Source: Gordius sp. MW1 (taxonomy: Eukaryota; Nematomorpha; Gordioida; Gordea; Gordiidae). Taken from it: a stretch of DNA of 64,000 nucleotides. Of this stretch, positions 1-12,300 are shown one piece after another. Numbering within the stretch: the first letter of the stretch is position 1; the number at the start of each line of letters is the position of its first letter. The stretch is taken from contig OZ038526.1 in NCBI GenBank assembly GCA_964036665.1, positions 28,024,001 through 28,088,000 of the forward strand, given 5' to 3'. The notes beneath the pieces are model-generated. The model worked only from the letters and a program-made list of their open reading frames with translations. It was not told where the DNA came from and did no database searches. Position numbers and translations under genes: made by a program.

Positions 1-300
1 ATGACGAATGACTTTCTTATGACAAAAATGGGTATTCAACCTATGGCGGACATGATTAACGAAAATCGGCTAAGGTGGTATGGGCATATACTTAGAAGAG
101 ACACGAATGACTTAAATCGAAAAGTAATGGACATGGAGGTACCGGGCAAGAGAGGAAGAGGACGACCCCGTGTCACGTAGAAAGGGCAAGTCGATAAAGT
201 AATGAAAACAAAAGAGATTAGTCAAGATATGGCACTCACCCGGTCAAGATGGAAGAAACTCATCAAAACAAACCCCACGAGTGGGACCAAATAACTGATA
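1..300 (+). pseudogene. 3' end of an RTE-like LINE (family A)
   Basis: The forward frame from the first base gives MTNDFLMTKMGIQ, then NRLRWYGHILRRDTN and VPGKRGRGRPRV, the conserved C-terminal region of RTE-like LINE polymerases. An in-frame TAG at about base 178 breaks the frame. Coding similarity ends near 290 and is followed by a GATAATGAAGAAGAAG tail, a simple-repeat tail typical of RTE-like elements. The same family recurs at 7196-8610, 15222-17705 (minus) and 52657-57341. The element is cut by the window edge, so its full length is unknown. Confidence 0.85.
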
Positions 301-1961
301 ATGAAGAAGAAGAAGTCAAATTTTTTAAATATTTGATGTCAAAGTTGCTAAAAACAGCCATTATGGCGTTTTTTAAAAGTCGATAACTTGCAAATTAATC
401 GGTAAAATCTAGTTATTTAGTTTATAAACAAAGGAGAGAAGAATCCATTAAAATTTTTTTCCCTTAGCTCAATTAATTATTAAGCTTGGTTCAATTATAT
501 TTATGATATAACGGAAACTTATAGTAAAATAATAGAATTACTTTTAAAATTTACAGAAAACTTATAAAATCATATTTGTTTTAACAAAAGGTATCAACAT
601 TATAAAGTAATTTTAATTTTTATTTCGGATGAATCTAATTTTTTGTCACACTTTAAATATTTTTACGATTTGATCTAATCTCATAACAAAATAATTCTAA
701 ATCAGCGAATTCACACAAAAATTAACGACCGTTTGATCTAAAATTTTATTTATTGCCAATTGAAATCAAACCACAAATATGTATATTTTTAATGAAAAGC
801 TAAAATATTTATTATTTTCTCAAATTATAATTTTTAGTTGGAAATACATGTTTCAGGCCTTCTCAATTTCATAGCCACGTTTCTAGGTGTACACCACATA
901 AGAGTTATGCCTAATTTTTGTTGACCCATTCTAGAAGATTTATATATATATAATTTCAACATTTAAATTTTACTTTTTTTCTTCCTCTCGTTCCTATGCC
1001 AAGGAAATCTTGCAAATAAATGTTTTTTAAAAATATCATTAGTTGGTAGATTAGATAAAAAAAATCATTTTAATTATAAGAGAAAATAATAAAACTATTT
1101 CTCATTACTTCCGGATCGATATTTATTTTTCAATGGTAACCTACGGGAACATAACGAACAACATGGGATTTTTGTTAATATAACTAAGAGAGACAAAAAA
1201 TAAACTAAGAATATTATGTGCATGTGGTTGTGATGATAGTTTAGAATGTTCTATGTTTTTTTGTAATTTAGAACCGTGTAAAAACCTTTTGCTTATATAT
1301 ACCCCATATATAGCAATATAAAGAATAATTTTCATTAAAAATAGATAATCAAAGTAATAGGATTCTTTATAATTTATATATCTTTTATATTCATAGGATG
1401 TATAAAGTAGTTTTGGCTTGCAAAAAGAAACAAACAGTTCAAAATTGTGGGAATTTGATTGTGGTTTTATATTATAGATGCGTCTCATACTTTTGGGAAT
1501 ATAAACTTAATAACTTTTCTTGTCTAGGTTGAAAGGAAATTTATTCGAAACTAAACTTTAGAGACATTTTTAGACTGCGATAAAATATGAAAATAATGCG
1601 TTTATTATTTAAATAGTATATTTAAGACATACTTGCGTTTTTTAATAATAAAGTCATGATTATTATATACCCCTGATTATTAAGATCACATATATTTACA
1701 ACATTAAGTTCAACTTTTTTTTGCAATATTGAAAACGCGCCGCTGTGGTAAAAGATTTATGGTTGCATGAGAGCTTGATGTAAATTTTAACGAGAAAAGC
1801 AAATAAATTATTAAAAACAAGTACGAAATATTGTTTAAATACTGAATGCTATATTTTGCCTCAGCTCAAAATACATAAATTAATAAAATGCTATAAGGGC
1901 GAACCTCCAGATGAACACACATATTTAGTGTTTTTCAATTTGCGTTGCAATTGCTTATAAC
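301..1961. other. AT-rich intergenic stretch, nothing recognised
   Basis: Very AT-rich sequence with short homopolymers. An open frame of about 115 codons on the minus strand (1488-1141) has low-complexity Ile/Lys/Tyr/Ser composition and no motif, as expected by chance in AT-rich DNA. No terminal repeats or splice-flanked exons seen. Confidence 0.6.
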
Positions 1962-4307
1962 TAGAGCTGTTAAAGTTCATCTTAGATATGAACTAGTTCA
2001 ACAGTTCAATTTGAAAAAATAAATTAGTTCAAGTTCATATTTTTTCAAAAGTAACTAGTTCAAGTTCATCCAAAAACGAACTAGTTCAGTTTTTTAGTTC
2101 AAATTTTACAAAAGGAACTAGTTCAAGTTCATTTTTTTTAATATTATAGAAATTTAATCCAGTTGAAAAACGTTTATCTGATCCAAAATTAGTTTTTTAT
2201 TTTTCAATTGTACAATTCTATGAATTAAATTTTATTTGATGATGGAGTTCAAACTTGTTATTATTAAAATCTAATTTAATAAACAATTTCATATAAAGTT
2301 TTTTTATACAAAACTAAATAAACTACATGTGTAAAACTTTTATTTTTCATTTCAAACAATATATATATATTATTACAATTGATAATAGAAATCAGGGGGA
2401 AGTAGATGGGAATTGGACTTCAACAAAATATTATTTTCAAAATTATCATTTAATAAAGAAGAACGTTTATCTTTAAATATAAGTTTTCCTAAACTGAAAA
2501 GCCTTTCAACAGGAGCACTAGATGGAATGCAAAAGTTATATTTAATAAAAATTTGTTTTAACTAGGGAAATTCGTTATATATTTCAAAAGATGTATTGTT
2601 TAGTTTTACAAAATTCTCAATGATTTCTTTTTTCGAATTTTCACGTCTGATGTCAAGGAAATCCAACCCATTGTAAGTTTGAGGGTTTACATTTTCTGCA
2701 TTCGCTGGCAAGATTGAATTAATGGCTTTTAAGATACGATGTTTCTCCACCCGATTTTCGGATAATCTTATCCAAGCCTAATCTGTTTTAAACATTGGAT
2801 GCAGTACAGCTGCAATAATATTGTCATCATCATAGAGATCTGGAAATCTTGAAACCATAAGATTTCTAAAATTAGAATCAATTGATATTAAATACCTGAT
2901 GTTTATGCCTTTTAAAATAGCCTCTTTTAGGGGTTCGCCCCACTTCAAACTAACCATGCTCTGTAAACATATCTGAATTTGGCTTATGGTAGGTATATAA
3001 TATGCCATATACATATATGATTGCCTCTCTAAAATTTCAAGAGCTTTTGCTAGTGGCTGCATAACCTTAAAAATTAAATAGAACCAATATCTGTAATTGT
3101 ACATATGTTTTTATTCTAGATATGATATTCTTTATAAATTTGTGTGAGGGCTTTGCATAAGACATCATAAGTGTGTCTTCTTTCTAAAGATTTGCAAGCT
3201 AAAATTGCATCAACTCTTTCTAGACTTTCATTGTCTATCCAATGAGCTGTTACACCAATAACTGTCCTGGCAAAAAAATAAATACATGTCTTCTACAGAT
3301 AAATATTACTTATTAAATGCAGTCCAACAGTCTGCAGTTGTACTGACATATTTGGGGGCCAACAACTTTGTTCTAAGAATGTCTTTCCTTCCAGCTAATT
3401 TCATCACCCTTCCTGTAAGGGTTTGCCTACATATGGGTTTGATATTAGGATTGAATGTCCTCAATAATTCATTGAAATGTTGATCATCGCATAATGAAAA
3501 GGGCTGATTGGCATTTATAATATATTTTATGATAGCCATTTGGGTGGACTGTTTATTTATAGGGCGGTCTAGGACCATCTGTTTAAATTTTTCCTTTTTA
3601 AGGTCACAAGAATTCCCAAGTTTATTTTTAATGGCTCTCTTTATCTCATCAACCTTATGAGAATGAGAAACCTAATTTTAGAATATTATTTATACGAATG
3701 CTCATTTATTAATTATTACCTTTATATCTCTCCATAGATTGGCTGTTGATGTTCTTGATGCAGCAATAATCTTCTTACCTACACTTTACACCTGGCCTTG
3801 ATAGAATTTAATTAGACGATACGAATGTAAAATAATCTTCCATCGAAGGCCAAGGTAAAGAGTTGGGTAAATTAGAACATGCTGCAACATTTTCTCTATC
3901 CACTTCGGAGGGCATATTAGAACTAGAACCACTATCAATATCCTTTAAAAATTAAAGGCACATATAAATATCAAAATTTAAACAAATGTCTCTTACGGAC
4001 AATAATACGAGTTCGATTGTAGTTTTCTATAAAAATTTAAAGGCGCGTTTAATTAATCGTCTTGTTTATAAAAACAATCAAACTCGGTTTTTCAATTTAA
4101 ATAATAATTTTTGTGATGAACTAGTTCATTTATATTGTAAAGTTCAAGTTCAGAATAGTAAAAAAGTAACTAGTTAAAGTTCAAGTTCAACATTAAAAAA
4201 AAGGAACTAGTTCAAGTTCATAGTTCAACTTTTGGAAAGGTAACTAGTTCAGTTCGAAGTTCAGTAAAAAGTGAACTAGTTCAAAATGAACTAGTTCTTA
4301 ACAGCTC
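1962..4307 (-). mobile_element. Decayed hAT transposon with subterminal GAACTAGTTC repeats
   Basis: The left end starts TAGAGCTGTTAA and the right end finishes TTAACAGCTC, an inverted terminal pair of hAT type. Left flank is CTTATAAC; the right flank begins ATAAC, so a small deletion seems to have removed the last TA and part of the 8-bp duplication. Both ends carry many degenerate copies of GAACTAGTTCAAGTTCA (about 1980-2130 and 4115-4295), typical of subterminal transposase-binding repeats. The interior encodes a broken transposase on the minus strand. Confidence 0.85.
2440..3590 (-). pseudogene. hAT-family transposase, broken
   Basis: Reading right to left, a segment at 3578-3306 contains AIIKYIINANQPFSL and KYVSTTADCWTA, the N-terminal part of the RNase-H-like domain of Ac/ZBED-type hAT transposases. 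A middle segment (3104-2778) ends FPDLYDDDNIIAAVLHPMFK. At 2530-2450 lies IPSSAPVERLFSLGKLIFKDK, matching the C-terminal dimerisation motif (PSSxxxERxFSxxG). Frameshifts and stops separate the segments. The protein would excise and insert its own element if intact; this copy is not functional. Confidence 0.85.
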
Positions 4308-4312
4308 ATAAC

Positions 4313-4740
4313 ATTACAATAAAAATAAGAAGTTTTAAAAATATCTTGTATTTAAATATTCTAAGTTTGAATGTATTTTAGAAGCCTAATTTATATATAA
4401 ACAAAAATTCAAACTAGAAGATTTAAATATTGCCATATAATAAATTCTTAAAGTTTTCGGCGTTTCTCAATCATATGAATTTTTGGAATGTGATCAATTT
4501 TTGAATTCGTTTCTGTTCAATAAAAAAGCTTATAAAAAAAGCTTATAAAAAAACTTCATCAAAAAAAGCTGAAGTTAGTCGAAGCATCAAAATGTATTAA
4601 AGCATTGAGCAGATAACTCGAGCAGTAAACTCGAGCAGATAGGAGATTTAATTGCTATTTGCTTTAATTTAGAACTTACAATATTTGCTCATATTATATA
4701 TCCTAAGTAAATTAAGAACTTTGTCCCCTTCCCTTTTTTG
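4313..4740. other. AT-rich stretch, nothing recognised
   Basis: AT-rich, with a short tandem AAAAAAGCTTATAA motif near 4520-4560 and two copies of CTCGAGCAG near 4617-4640. No gene or element boundary seen. Confidence 0.5.
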
Positions 4741-4751
4741 TCCCGTTGGTT

Positions 4752-5030
4752 TCCTCCTCCCCCCTTATTTTTTACCCTCTTCCTCATTTTTTACCCTCTT
4801 TCTCACCTAGGGGGAGGGGAGTGATTTGCCCCCCCCCTTATTTTTAACCCTCTTTCTCACCGGGGGGGGGGTGATTTGTTTCCCCCCCTTATTTTTTGCT
4901 CTCTTTCCTACCAGGGAGGAGGGGGGGGGGGTGATTTGTTCTCCCGCTCTTATTTTTTACTCTCTTTTCTACCAGGGGGGGGGGATGGGGTGATTTGGCC
5001 CCCCCCCACTTTTCTACCCTCTTTCTCACC
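4752..5030. repeat. Minisatellite with alternating C-tracts and G-tracts
   Basis: About five imperfect copies of a 50-65 bp unit: a run of 6-9 C, then TTATTTTTTACCCTCTTTC, then ACC followed by a run of 6-12 G, then GTGATTTG. Each unit pairs its own C-run with its own G-run, so both hairpins and G-quadruplexes are possible. It sits directly against a truncated hAT end at 5034. A 75-codon open frame in it is a by-product of the repeats. Confidence 0.8.
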
Positions 5031-5033
5031 CGG

Positions 5034-5277
5034 TAAATCCATTAAAATCAATTTTAAAATATTAACTTTTTTTTTACTTTCGGGTTGGGTCGGGTTTGGC
5101 TAAAAAGCTTTCGGGTCGGGTCGGGTTCGGGTTAAAAATTTTAAAAGCTTTCGGGTCGGGTCGGGTTCGGGTTGAAAAATTTATAACGCATTCGGGTCGG
5201 GTTCGGGTTGAAAAAATTTAAATGCTTTCGGGTCGGGTCGGGTTCGGGTTGAAAAAAAGTGACTTTGCAGGGCTCTA
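5034..5277 (+). mobile_element. Truncated right end of a TAGAGCCCTGCA hAT element
   Basis: It begins with ATTAAAATCAATTTTA and continues with repeated TTCGGGTCGGGTTCGGGTTG separated by AAAATTT spacers, ending GACTTTGCAGGGCTCTA. The same order of sequence forms the right side of the element at 57342-58435 and, reversed, the left side of 16022-17039. The left half is missing and replaced by the minisatellite at 4752-5030. Confidence 0.8.
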
Positions 5278-6261
5278 CTTCTTACTATCTTCTATCGAAC
5301 ATCATAAAACATAAATACTACGCCTCTGGATTTCGAATCAAATATTTTTGGTATTCGATTCGGATTCAAATATAATTTAAGAATCGAAATAGATTGGAAT
5401 ATATATTAAGTTTTTTTTTGATTATTAAAAAACACAACAAAAATTGCATAGCAATTAAAAGGCTACTATGATTTTTAATTTGCATTTATATGAAAAAGTT
5501 ACTTAAAAGATATTTAAAAAAAATACACACATTGAAAATAAAAATATTAAAGGCGAACAAAAAACTATGACCATATGTTAAAACAATTAAGAACCGTTTT
5601 AGCCAATTTTTAAGGCAAATTATTTTCCTAACACTTTCTTCCTTAGACGATTGCTTGTGTTTGGTCAATAAATTGGTTCCGGTTGAAACATACTTTCGCA
5701 CGGGGTAAATGATCCAGTTATAGAGAAAAGATTTAATTATATTATTCTCCCTATTAATCGCGTTTGATTATTAATAATTAGGTTCGCGTTGTGAGTACGA
5801 ACGGATATTATTTCCCCTAGTTCTTTGATAGATATATATTTTTTATTATTCGAGATGTTATACGCTATTCGCATTTCTATGGGAATAGGCTAATGCGAAT
5901 AGGCTTCTGATTAATTCTTCAAATATTGCAAGTCTATTTTTAATCTTTATAATTAATAATGAGTTTTTTAATCTTTATTTGTTTACTAGAATGCAAATTA
6001 CTTAAATACGCAATTTTTTATTCATGTTTTTAAAAGTTTTTTTTGCTAAGTTGAATAGCTTAAATTTACTAATATTATAAATAAGAGATGTTAAATATAT
6101 GCCAAAATTTATAGCAATCAATTTCAATTGTATCGGATTTGTTTGTCATATAAATCTTATTTTAATGTATTAAATTCTAAATTCTTCAGACTTTGACATA
6201 ATTATTAAATTAACCTATGCTTATATTCCTTTCTTCTAAATTTCTTGTTTAAATAGGCTTA
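5278..6261. other. AT-rich stretch with weak repeat traces
   Basis: Contains ATTCGATTCGGATTCAAAT near 5355, possibly a subterminal repeat of another hAT relic, and TTGCATAGCAATTAAAAG near 5445, which resembles the 3' hairpin of the repeat family at 38-48 kb. No coding evidence. Confidence 0.4.
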
Positions 6262-6400
6262 GTGATGCGGAAAAACCGAGAAAAATCTCGGTCTCGTCTC
6301 GCCTCGAAAAACCGAGACGAGAATTTAAAAATTGAATCGAGATTGAGACGAGAATTTTTACCTCGAGACGAGATTTTATCAGCGAGATCTCCACTTTAAT
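6262..6400. repeat. Degenerate TCTCG/CGAGA repeat cluster
   Basis: Many copies of TCTCG, CGAGA and CCGAGACGAGA in about 140 bp (for example TCTCGGTCTCGTCTCGCCTC). A similar cluster lies at 14925-15040. The short direct repeats resemble the subterminal blocks of the hAT relics here, but no terminal repeats were found, so the class is uncertain. Confidence 0.6.
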
Positions 6401-6663
6401 TTTTATTTTTAACTATTGAGACTTAATTTAGCTAATTAAGCATTATGAGATTTACATTTAGTATACATATATTAAATGCTATGATTTTGAAACTTTTGAT
6501 ACTTTAAATAAGCATCTAATTATCCGCTTCGCGCAAATTTCAAAATTGTATATAATCTTATTCAATAGACAACATAGTATTATTAGTGGCCCTTAGGGTA
6601 TATGAACAATTAATTATGTATTTATTACTTATTTGTATAGCATTATTATATAATATAACAATT

Positions 6664-6972
6664 TTAGGTGTGTGTGTGTCGTCACCAATTTTGAAAAACT
6701 ACCAGACCGATTTGGCTCAAAAATTTCACAGTATATTCCTGACACTCCGGAGTATGTTTTAAGATTTGTTCGAGCCAAATCGGTTTAGTATTTTTGAGTA
6801 TTCGTACGCGTTGCACAGTATACGGAAATAGAAAAATAGAAGTAGAACATATAGACATCGAACTTTATTTTTTTCCTAAATAACCGCTTAATCATCATAC
6901 ATGCCCTAAACTTCCAACATAATTTAATACAGCCGGGTAAATGGCAAAACAACGTTTACCGGGTTCATCTAG
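6664..6972 (+). mobile_element. Helitron-like fragment with 3' hairpin and CTAG end
   Basis: Starts with a GTGTGTGTGTCGTCACC tract, holds an inverted pair ACCGATTTGGCTC / GAGCCAAATCGGT about 55 bp apart, and ends with a stem-loop (CCGGGTAAA ... TTTACCGGG) followed eight bases on by CTAG then T. A GC-rich hairpin just before CTRR, with insertion before T, is the Helitron 3' signature. No Rep/helicase coding seen, so it is non-autonomous or truncated. The 5' boundary is not certain. Confidence 0.6.
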
Positions 6973-7195
6973 TCAAATTATTTATGTGCAATTAACGTAA
7001 GATCTCAAAATGTTTATTTTCTTCCAACAATGATGCCTATTTTATTGTAATTGCATTGTTCAGATAAATAGATAATCCTGATATTTATAAAAGTTTACCT
7101 CGCATTTTCGTCATAACGTTATTATAAAATCTCAATAAATTCATTATGTTAAAATATGATAATATTATTATTATCCTTTTATTGAGCCTTAGCCA

Positions 7196-8610
7196 GGAAA
7201 TAAGTTTAACTTCCCGATATTAAGCCAAACATTAGGTCTAACTCTTTCAGAAAAATGAAGTTAAGACACAAACAAGATGCCAAAAGAAAAAGCGAATGGC
7301 CAATAAGGAATATTTATGGAAGCATTGCTCGGGTGCTATGAAGGAATCACGACCATGGCAACCCTCTTTAACAAGATATGGGTAGAAGCACGAATTCTAA
7401 ATTGATGGAGAGCAAGCATGATTATACCCTATTCAGCAAAGGAAACGCGCAGAAGTGTAGCAATTACAGAGGTATCAAGCTAACTTGCCACTTCCTGAAA
7501 CTTATGGAAAGGATCTTAGTAACAAGGCTGAAAAACGCGGTGGATATCGGCTAATCAATTCGGATTTGTAGCCGGCAAATCCAAGATCTTGGCACTAAGT
7601 CAAATGATGGATAAATATGTTAAAAAGAGAAGAGACCCAGAAATGGTCTTAATCGACTTGGGAAAGCTTATGACACGGTCCCTCGCTAATTAAATAGGCT
7701 CTCGAAAAAACGAAATATCCCTGACGCATATATACGGCGTATAAAAGATATTTATGAAGCCTCACGTGCGTTAGGACGACAGTTGGCGACTCTAAACCTT
7801 TTTGGGTTAAAATTGGATTACATCAAGCATGCTCAAAGTCCCTTTTTACTTAATATATTTATAGACACGATAACAGCGAGAGACATTTGAAAGCCATCGC
7901 CATAGTGTGGTGTATGCTATATGCTGATGATAACTTTGCGAAACAATGGGGAAAGTATTCGAAGTGGGATCAAAGCGCTTAGCTAAATATTGTTTATCAA
8001 CGATCGATAAACGGTATACGTGGAGATAATGTTACAGACACCCCATCGCTAAATGACCATCTTAAGTACCCAAAAGTAGACAGGTTTACACACTTCGACT
8101 CGATGCATGCCCGGATCCAAAAAGAATGGCTCAAATGGCGAAGTATATCCGGTGTAATATGCGATAAGAAAATGCAAGATGGTTGAGGAGCAAAGCTTAC
8201 AAATCCATTGCAAGACCGGTGTTACTCTACGGAAGTGAAACATGGGCCTTAAACATCACGGAAGAAAAGGTATTACAAGCCACAGAGATGACAATGATAA
8301 GATGAAGCTTGGGGTATACTAAGCTCAACCACATGACGAATAAATTTAAAATGGGTATTCAACTTATGGCGGACATGATTGACAAAAATCGGTTAAGGTT
8401 GTATGGGCAGATACTAAGAAGGGAGACGAATGATATAAATCGAAAGTACTAGACATGGAGGTACCGGGGAAGAAGACCTCGTGTCACGTGGAAAGGGCAG
8501 GTCGACAAAGTTATAAACATTTTTCCGACCAAGATGGAAAACTCATCAAAACAAACTCTATGACTGCGGGACCAAATACTTGATAAAGAAGAATATTGCA
8601 ATTGATAGCA
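7196..8610 (+). pseudogene. RTE-like LINE relic (family A), RT and 3' part
   Basis: Aligns with 54065-55037 and then with 1-300. Recognisable pieces are GVTLRK-type RT remnants, LLYGSETWALNITEEK near 8220 (the LYGCETW motif), and NRLRLYGQILRRETND near 8390, ending ACTTGATAAAGAAGAA. Many stops and frameshifts. It starts at about the point of the element where the minus-strand copy at 15222-17705 ends. Confidence 0.85.
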
Positions 8611-9381
8611 ATGTTACCTAAAAAATGCTAACTAAAATGATGAGCTAGCTCAACATAGAAGCATCACAATTTTTTATGACCATTTAATATTAGTTAAAAA
8701 TCAAAGGTAATTCTCCTCAAATAGATGAGTCGTACTTTGTGTTAAAAAATAAGCAGGGATTTGTTTTAATATTTTGTTACACTTAAGGGCCACTGATAAA
8801 GGTTCCTAATAATTAAAAAAAATTATTATCTTCTATGTAATTTATGAATTTTCCTAGAATTTTGTCCTAAACTTAATTTTTTTTTAATTTAACAAATTAA
8901 ATGATTGGATTTTTAAGTTTTAAAAGGAGTTACAAATTTACAATATTAATGCCATCGTGGTATGCTCTATAAATTGCCCAAATATCAAATTTGCCTGTGA
9001 AAAGTCGAATGTGAAATTTTTTCTATAATCTTAAAACGTTAAATCATGATGGTCATTGGTACAGGAAATAAGGTGTTGCTGTAAAGCAAAAATTTCACTA
9101 TAACGACAAATTTTTAGACTAGAATATCGTATTAACTAAGCAAATGGCTTAGACAAAATTGCGAGTATTTAATGTGCCCAGCATACGTATATAGTTAATC
9201 GATGAAACGAAATAAAATATAAGGAATAACAAATACTTTTCGAAATTAAAAATATATAAAAAATAAAAAATTTCGATTGAGCTAAATCGAATCTTTTTAA
9301 GGCAAAATGATGCATTATCTAAGCATTCACTTTTAACTTTAAAAATATCAACTCAACATATCTTCACACCGGCAACTTCTT
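8611..9381. other. 3' flank of DOHH, nothing recognised
   Basis: AT-rich sequence between the LINE relic and the DOHH stop codon. No clear AATAAA on the minus strand was found within the first 250 bases after the stop. Confidence 0.5.
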
Positions 9382-12300
9382 TTAGATGCTGCGGTCGGGT
9401 ACAAATTGAAATTGTCGATCGTCGCTAACGTAATCCGCTATATCTAAAGCCACGGCGCAGCTTTCTCGTACTATGGCTACTGGGTCGTTGAGGTATTGTT
9501 TGAGTAAGTTTTGGTAATGTTCAACGTCCACACCCTTACCATTGTCTATAAAATTATTAATATCAAAACACTAATTCGCGTCAATATTCCAAGCAAAGAA
9601 TATTAGCTAAAATTCAATTATTTTAATCGGACGTCTGTAAGCATAATCGATTTTTAAGCCCGAGTAAAAACAGAACATATAAAAGGTGCATTCGATTATC
9701 ACTAATAATATGTGCTAATTTTCCGTTATTCAAACGTATTTACATAATCTAAAAAAAAATTTTAGGGGGTAGGGCTAGTTGAGAGGTTCGAGTCATGCAG
9801 CCATAGACTACATAGACTGCTCATGTATGTGTAGCATTGAATCCACTATTTTAAAATTAACTATCTCTCATGTCTCTCTGCACTGTACCCTAATGTTAAA
9901 GCATGAATTTACCTTCCTCATTAGTTAATAAATAAAAAGAATTTTAATAAGCACTAAATTGCTTTGACGTCATATTATCACAGTATTAATTGCTATGCAA
10001 TTTATGGGCTCACTTTCCAATTTGTTTTGTCACGCTGTTCGGTCACGCACCGAATTTTTTATGAATTTTGTAAATGATATATATTTTAAAATGCTGTTTT
10101 TAATGTTTAACTAGTTCAATATTTTTACGTTTTAAAACCACTTTAATTGAACAGAATTACTGTAATCTGTATGTTTTTCCCTCACTTGTATCATCACAAA
10201 ATAACGGAAAACGGTATACATATTTAAAGTTGATGAGCAGTCTATCTAGTCTATGCATGCAACCCAAACTGACGCGACAAATTAGAACCTATAACCTATA
10301 ACACAACCTTAAAAGGGTTATTTGAACAAAGTTTTATATCTTTTCGGATAAAAACAATTTTTAGTCCATCCAACTACATTTTGGATATTGACATATCGAG
10401 ATTTAATGCCTCAAAAAAATTTCGTTATAAAGGATTTCTACATCAAACACAATGCATCTTTTGGATTAGCTTAACCTAAAGCCCTGCACGGGCCCCACAA
10501 AACCTGACCTCAGGCCGGGCTAGGAGTCAAATTTAATAAAATAATTGGACCCGGGATGGCCATTATGGAGCAACCTCACCTTAACAAATGTAAAATAAAA
10601 AAAAATATTTTAAACTAGCACGAGCTCAGATGGGGCCAAGAAGTACTTCAAGCTCGGCCCAAACAAATTTTAATAAAAACGTGAGGCTCGGGCTAGGCTC
10701 GAGAGCCGAAGAAAAGCCATTTTGCAGGGATCTACCTTAACGCGAGTGTACCTGAATCATGTTTTGAGCCTAGGGCTCCGACGATTGATCCTATAGCTTC
10801 CGCACACTCGTGTCTAACCATGGGATGCTCGTGGGCATCGGTGAGGCGAGATTCCAAAGCGACCAAAGGAACGGGATTTTGCATTTGACCTAGCACGAAA
10901 GCGACCTCGTGCTTTAGCAAGGAGCAAGCACTACCCCCTGATTCATCCTCGTCGGAGTTTGACAATACTGTGAATGGGATTTATCGATAAAAAAAGATAC
11001 ACAAAGAAAGGTTCATAAGTAACGAGGTAAGCCTCATGTAAATTTAGCGGGATATATTATATACTTTAGACCCCTAAGACTCACAAAAGCTTCTAAAAAA
11101 TGGGTGGAACTGGGATTCTATTGAAAATCGTCTGTGGTTAACATCAAATTTAAGACTGGCTATATCAATCCTAAATTAATAACATCGAGTTGCAGAATAA
11201 TAGACGTGGATACTTTAAATGAAACGCTATATAATTGAATCTCCCTTAAATGCTTGTTTTAAAAATGTATATGGGTGGTTGCAGACACCAGCGCAACGTT
11301 CATACCGTGTCCTTTAATCGCTCAAAATAAATAATATGCATTATCGAAATTTGGTGATAAGCCCACACAGATTAATAGTGATTAAATTATTATCGATATG
11401 AATAGCAAAGTTGAATTAAAAAATTTTGAATTTATGTTACAAACGCGCTTATTTAGCAAATACAAGTCGATAACGGTTCAAAACGAAACCGAAAGATCCA
11501 ATAAAATCAGTGCAAAAAAGTGAAAGAATGGGAAAAAACGCAATTAGTGCCAAAAAAGTAGGAGTTAAGAAACAAACCTCGTCCCATAATATGACAAGCT
11601 CGGTCTGAACCGATGTCTCGGAGAGTAAATAAAGCTTGATATCTTTCGTAGAGATCTGCTCCCTCGTTTAATAATATTTTTTCGGCTTCATTCAGCGACA
11701 ATTCAACACCTAAAACAAAACACAAAATGAGAGCTATGGTATCTTTCATTTAATTTCCCGAAATCATTTGTATGGGCTTTAACATAAATTAAAATATAGG
11801 TGAAAAAAATTGTGTATGCTGGGCATCACTTAAAGAGTTTTATCTTGTAGACCAACTAAATTTAAATTTAAAGCTTCTAATATTAACTTTGGTAAAAAAT
11901 AAAAATTTTAATCCTTGAAAAAAAATATAAACACAAAAATTAGGATTAACACCAGAATAAAATGTATAGGCAAACAATATAATTATAAAAGCACCACTTT
12001 TTGCCCTTTCAGTTGAACACAAATATTATTATATATTTTCAAGGATTATAAATCTACATCAGATAAAATAAATTTAAATTATTTTTATAATATATTCCAG
12101 GCCAGAGCATATACTCACAATATTTTTTATATACCTTCTTAGGAGTATAAAAAGCTATTAGCTTAAGAAATAAATAGGGCTTAATAAATTGAAAATTTAA
12201 AGCATTTTAAACAAAACTATTCCATAAAAATTAGATCATTTAGTCAACTTTTAACAATGTAAAATGTAATTTACACAAACCCATTCTTAAATAACATATT

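Noticed and set aside
1141-1488. 115-codon open frame on the minus strand
   Set aside because: AT-driven composition, no domain, no splice or initiation context; chance is enough.
4876-5103. 75-codon Gly/Phe/Ser-rich open frame
   Set aside because: It is produced by the C-tract/G-tract minisatellite units and has no independent coding signal.
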